Below are positions 63,324 to 64,000 of a stretch of DNA of 64,000 nucleotides, piece after piece (position 1 is the first letter of the stretch; each line of letters opens with the position of its first letter). The position numbers were made by a program, and so were the translations under genes. Source of the DNA: SbD1 sp963805125 (lineage in GTDB: Bacteria; Desulfobacterota; Syntrophobacteria; Syntrophobacterales; Syntrophobacteraceae); NCBI GenBank assembly GCA_963805125.1, contig CAWDTD010000001.1:1116001-1180000 (forward strand), written 5' to 3'. The notes below the pieces were generated by a model. That model was not told the origin of the DNA, searched no databases, and saw nothing but the letters and a program-made list of their open reading frames with translations.

Positions 63324-64000
63324 ATGATGCGTATCGCAATGGGGCAGATCGATCCTTTTGTTGGGGATCTCGAGGGCAACGCGCACAAAATATGCGAATT
63401 TATTGGAAGAGCGAAAAAGGCCGACGCGGAACTGGTCATTTTCCCTGAATTGTCCATAATGGGATATCCGCCGCGTGACCTTCTCGATAAGCGCGGCTTT
63501 GTGGCCGACAGTATATGTTACTGGGAGCGCATAGCCAATGCGGGCAAAGGTGTGGGGGTCATTTTCGGGGCGGTTTCGGTAAATGAGGGGTGTGGAAAGC
63601 CTTACCATAATGCCGCAGTGTTTTATGAGGACGGCAAGCTCCGTACCGTGGCCCATAAGATGCTGCTGCCTTCCTATGATGTTTTCGATGAGGAGAGATT
63701 TTTCGAACCCGGCAAAGCCGCCGGCTGGGTCGATTTCAGGGGCAAGCGGATTGGCATTACGATTTGCGAAGACGCATGGAACGTTCAGGGTTATCTTCCG
63801 CGTCCTCTCTATGAGGTCGATCCGGTTTGTGAACTGGGGAAGGCCTCGGTCGATCTGATCGTAAATATTTCGGCATCTCCCTATCATGTGGGCAAGATCG
63901 ACTGGGTCGGCGGGCTGTTGAAGAGACAGGCTGCCTGCGCCGGCGTCCCACTGGTTTATGTGAACCAGGTTGGGGGCAACGACGAGCTGATTTTCCAGGG
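63324..64000 (+). CDS. nadE: NAD+ synthetase, glutamine-hydrolysing (N-terminal part)
   Basis: The frame runs off the window after ~225 residues. The N-terminal nitrilase-type amidase domain is complete at its active site: FPELS (Glu42), HKMLLP (Lys112) and ITICEDAW (Cys148). It supplies ammonia to the synthetase domain that makes NAD+ from deamido-NAD. Start is ATG at 63324 or 63327, with AAGGA just upstream; the second gives better spacing. The C-terminal synthetase domain lies beyond the window. Confidence 0.93.
   Translation, partial: MMRIAMGQIDPFVGDLEGNAHKICEFIGRAKKADAELVIFPELSIMGYPPRDLLDKRGFVADSICYWERIANAGKGVGVIFGAVSVNEGCGKPYHNAAVFYEDGKLRTVAHKMLLPSYDVFDEERFFEPGKAAGWVDFRGKRIGITICEDAWNVQGYLPRPLYEVDPVCELGKASVDLIVNISASPYHVGKIDWVGGLLKRQAACAGVPLVYVNQVGGNDELIFQ

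Overview
The window looks like the chromosome of a GC-rich, anaerobic, sulfate-reducing or syntrophic deltaproteobacterium of the Syntrophobacter/Desulforhabdus type. The evidence is a complete qmoABC set (electron delivery to APS reductase), a membrane iron-sulfur oxidoreductase of the ETF:menaquinone type beside an acyl-CoA dehydrogenase, an AmrS-type radical SAM enzyme and an Fe superoxide dismutase. The genus is inference from gene content; no 16S rRNA or tRNA gene was seen.

Layout. 0-4.4 kb: the end of an M16 peptidase, then a poor, repeat-rich stretch with a decayed secreted-peptide gene and an inverted-repeat element. 4.4-8.0 kb: a truncated transposase whose stop overlaps otsA, here a membrane-anchored HAMP/GT20 trehalose-phosphate synthase, then otsB. 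8.2-10.8 kb: decay zone (IS1380 scrap, PagL-like outer-membrane gene, broken TolC gene, two copies of a ~130-bp repeat, a 52-aa gene). 10.8-19.1 kb: two radical SAM genes, ilvD, a methyltransferase, an endonuclease III relative and a convergent PhaE-like/PhaC-like pair. 19.3-19.9 kb: a PIN toxin-antitoxin pair with a frameshifted toxin. 20.0-28.1 kb: a tryptophan operon, aroF-trpEGDCFBA, preceded by an unannotated Trp-rich leader peptide and a textbook 1:2/2:3/3:4 attenuator; trpA is frameshifted at a C7 tract. 28.2-34.6 kb: a marR-acyl-CoA dehydrogenase-MoxR ATPase-VWA operon divergent from an EMO-type oxidoreductase gene, with a palindromic operator inside the marR promoter. 34.6-41.9 kb: a duplicated trpA tail, a deacetylase/radical SAM pair, sodB, repeat-rich DNA, an IS630 remnant and a diheme cytochrome gene. 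41.9-50 kb: a 219-nt deletion derivative of a group II intron, a membrane Mrr-like nuclease and assorted housekeeping genes ending in rmuC. 50.4-55.6 kb: qmoABC. 55.8-57.7 kb: the full-length group II intron with its reverse transcriptase. 58-64 kb: a PC4-like gene, a MoaD/ThiS protein, minCDE, a HAD phosphatase, a CoA-transferase/GNAT fusion and the start of nadE.

The main physiological themes are energy metabolism (Qmo; fatty-acyl-CoA oxidation feeding menaquinone), amino-acid synthesis (Ile/Val and Trp), stress and storage (trehalose, SOD, polyhydroxyalkanoate-like proteins) and septum placement. The main genome-structure theme is small non-autonomous elements: a CCATCCGG-ended element flanked by an exact 14-bp direct repeat, a ~130-bp dispersed repeat, a mini group II intron, and two genes broken at 7-nt C/G runs.
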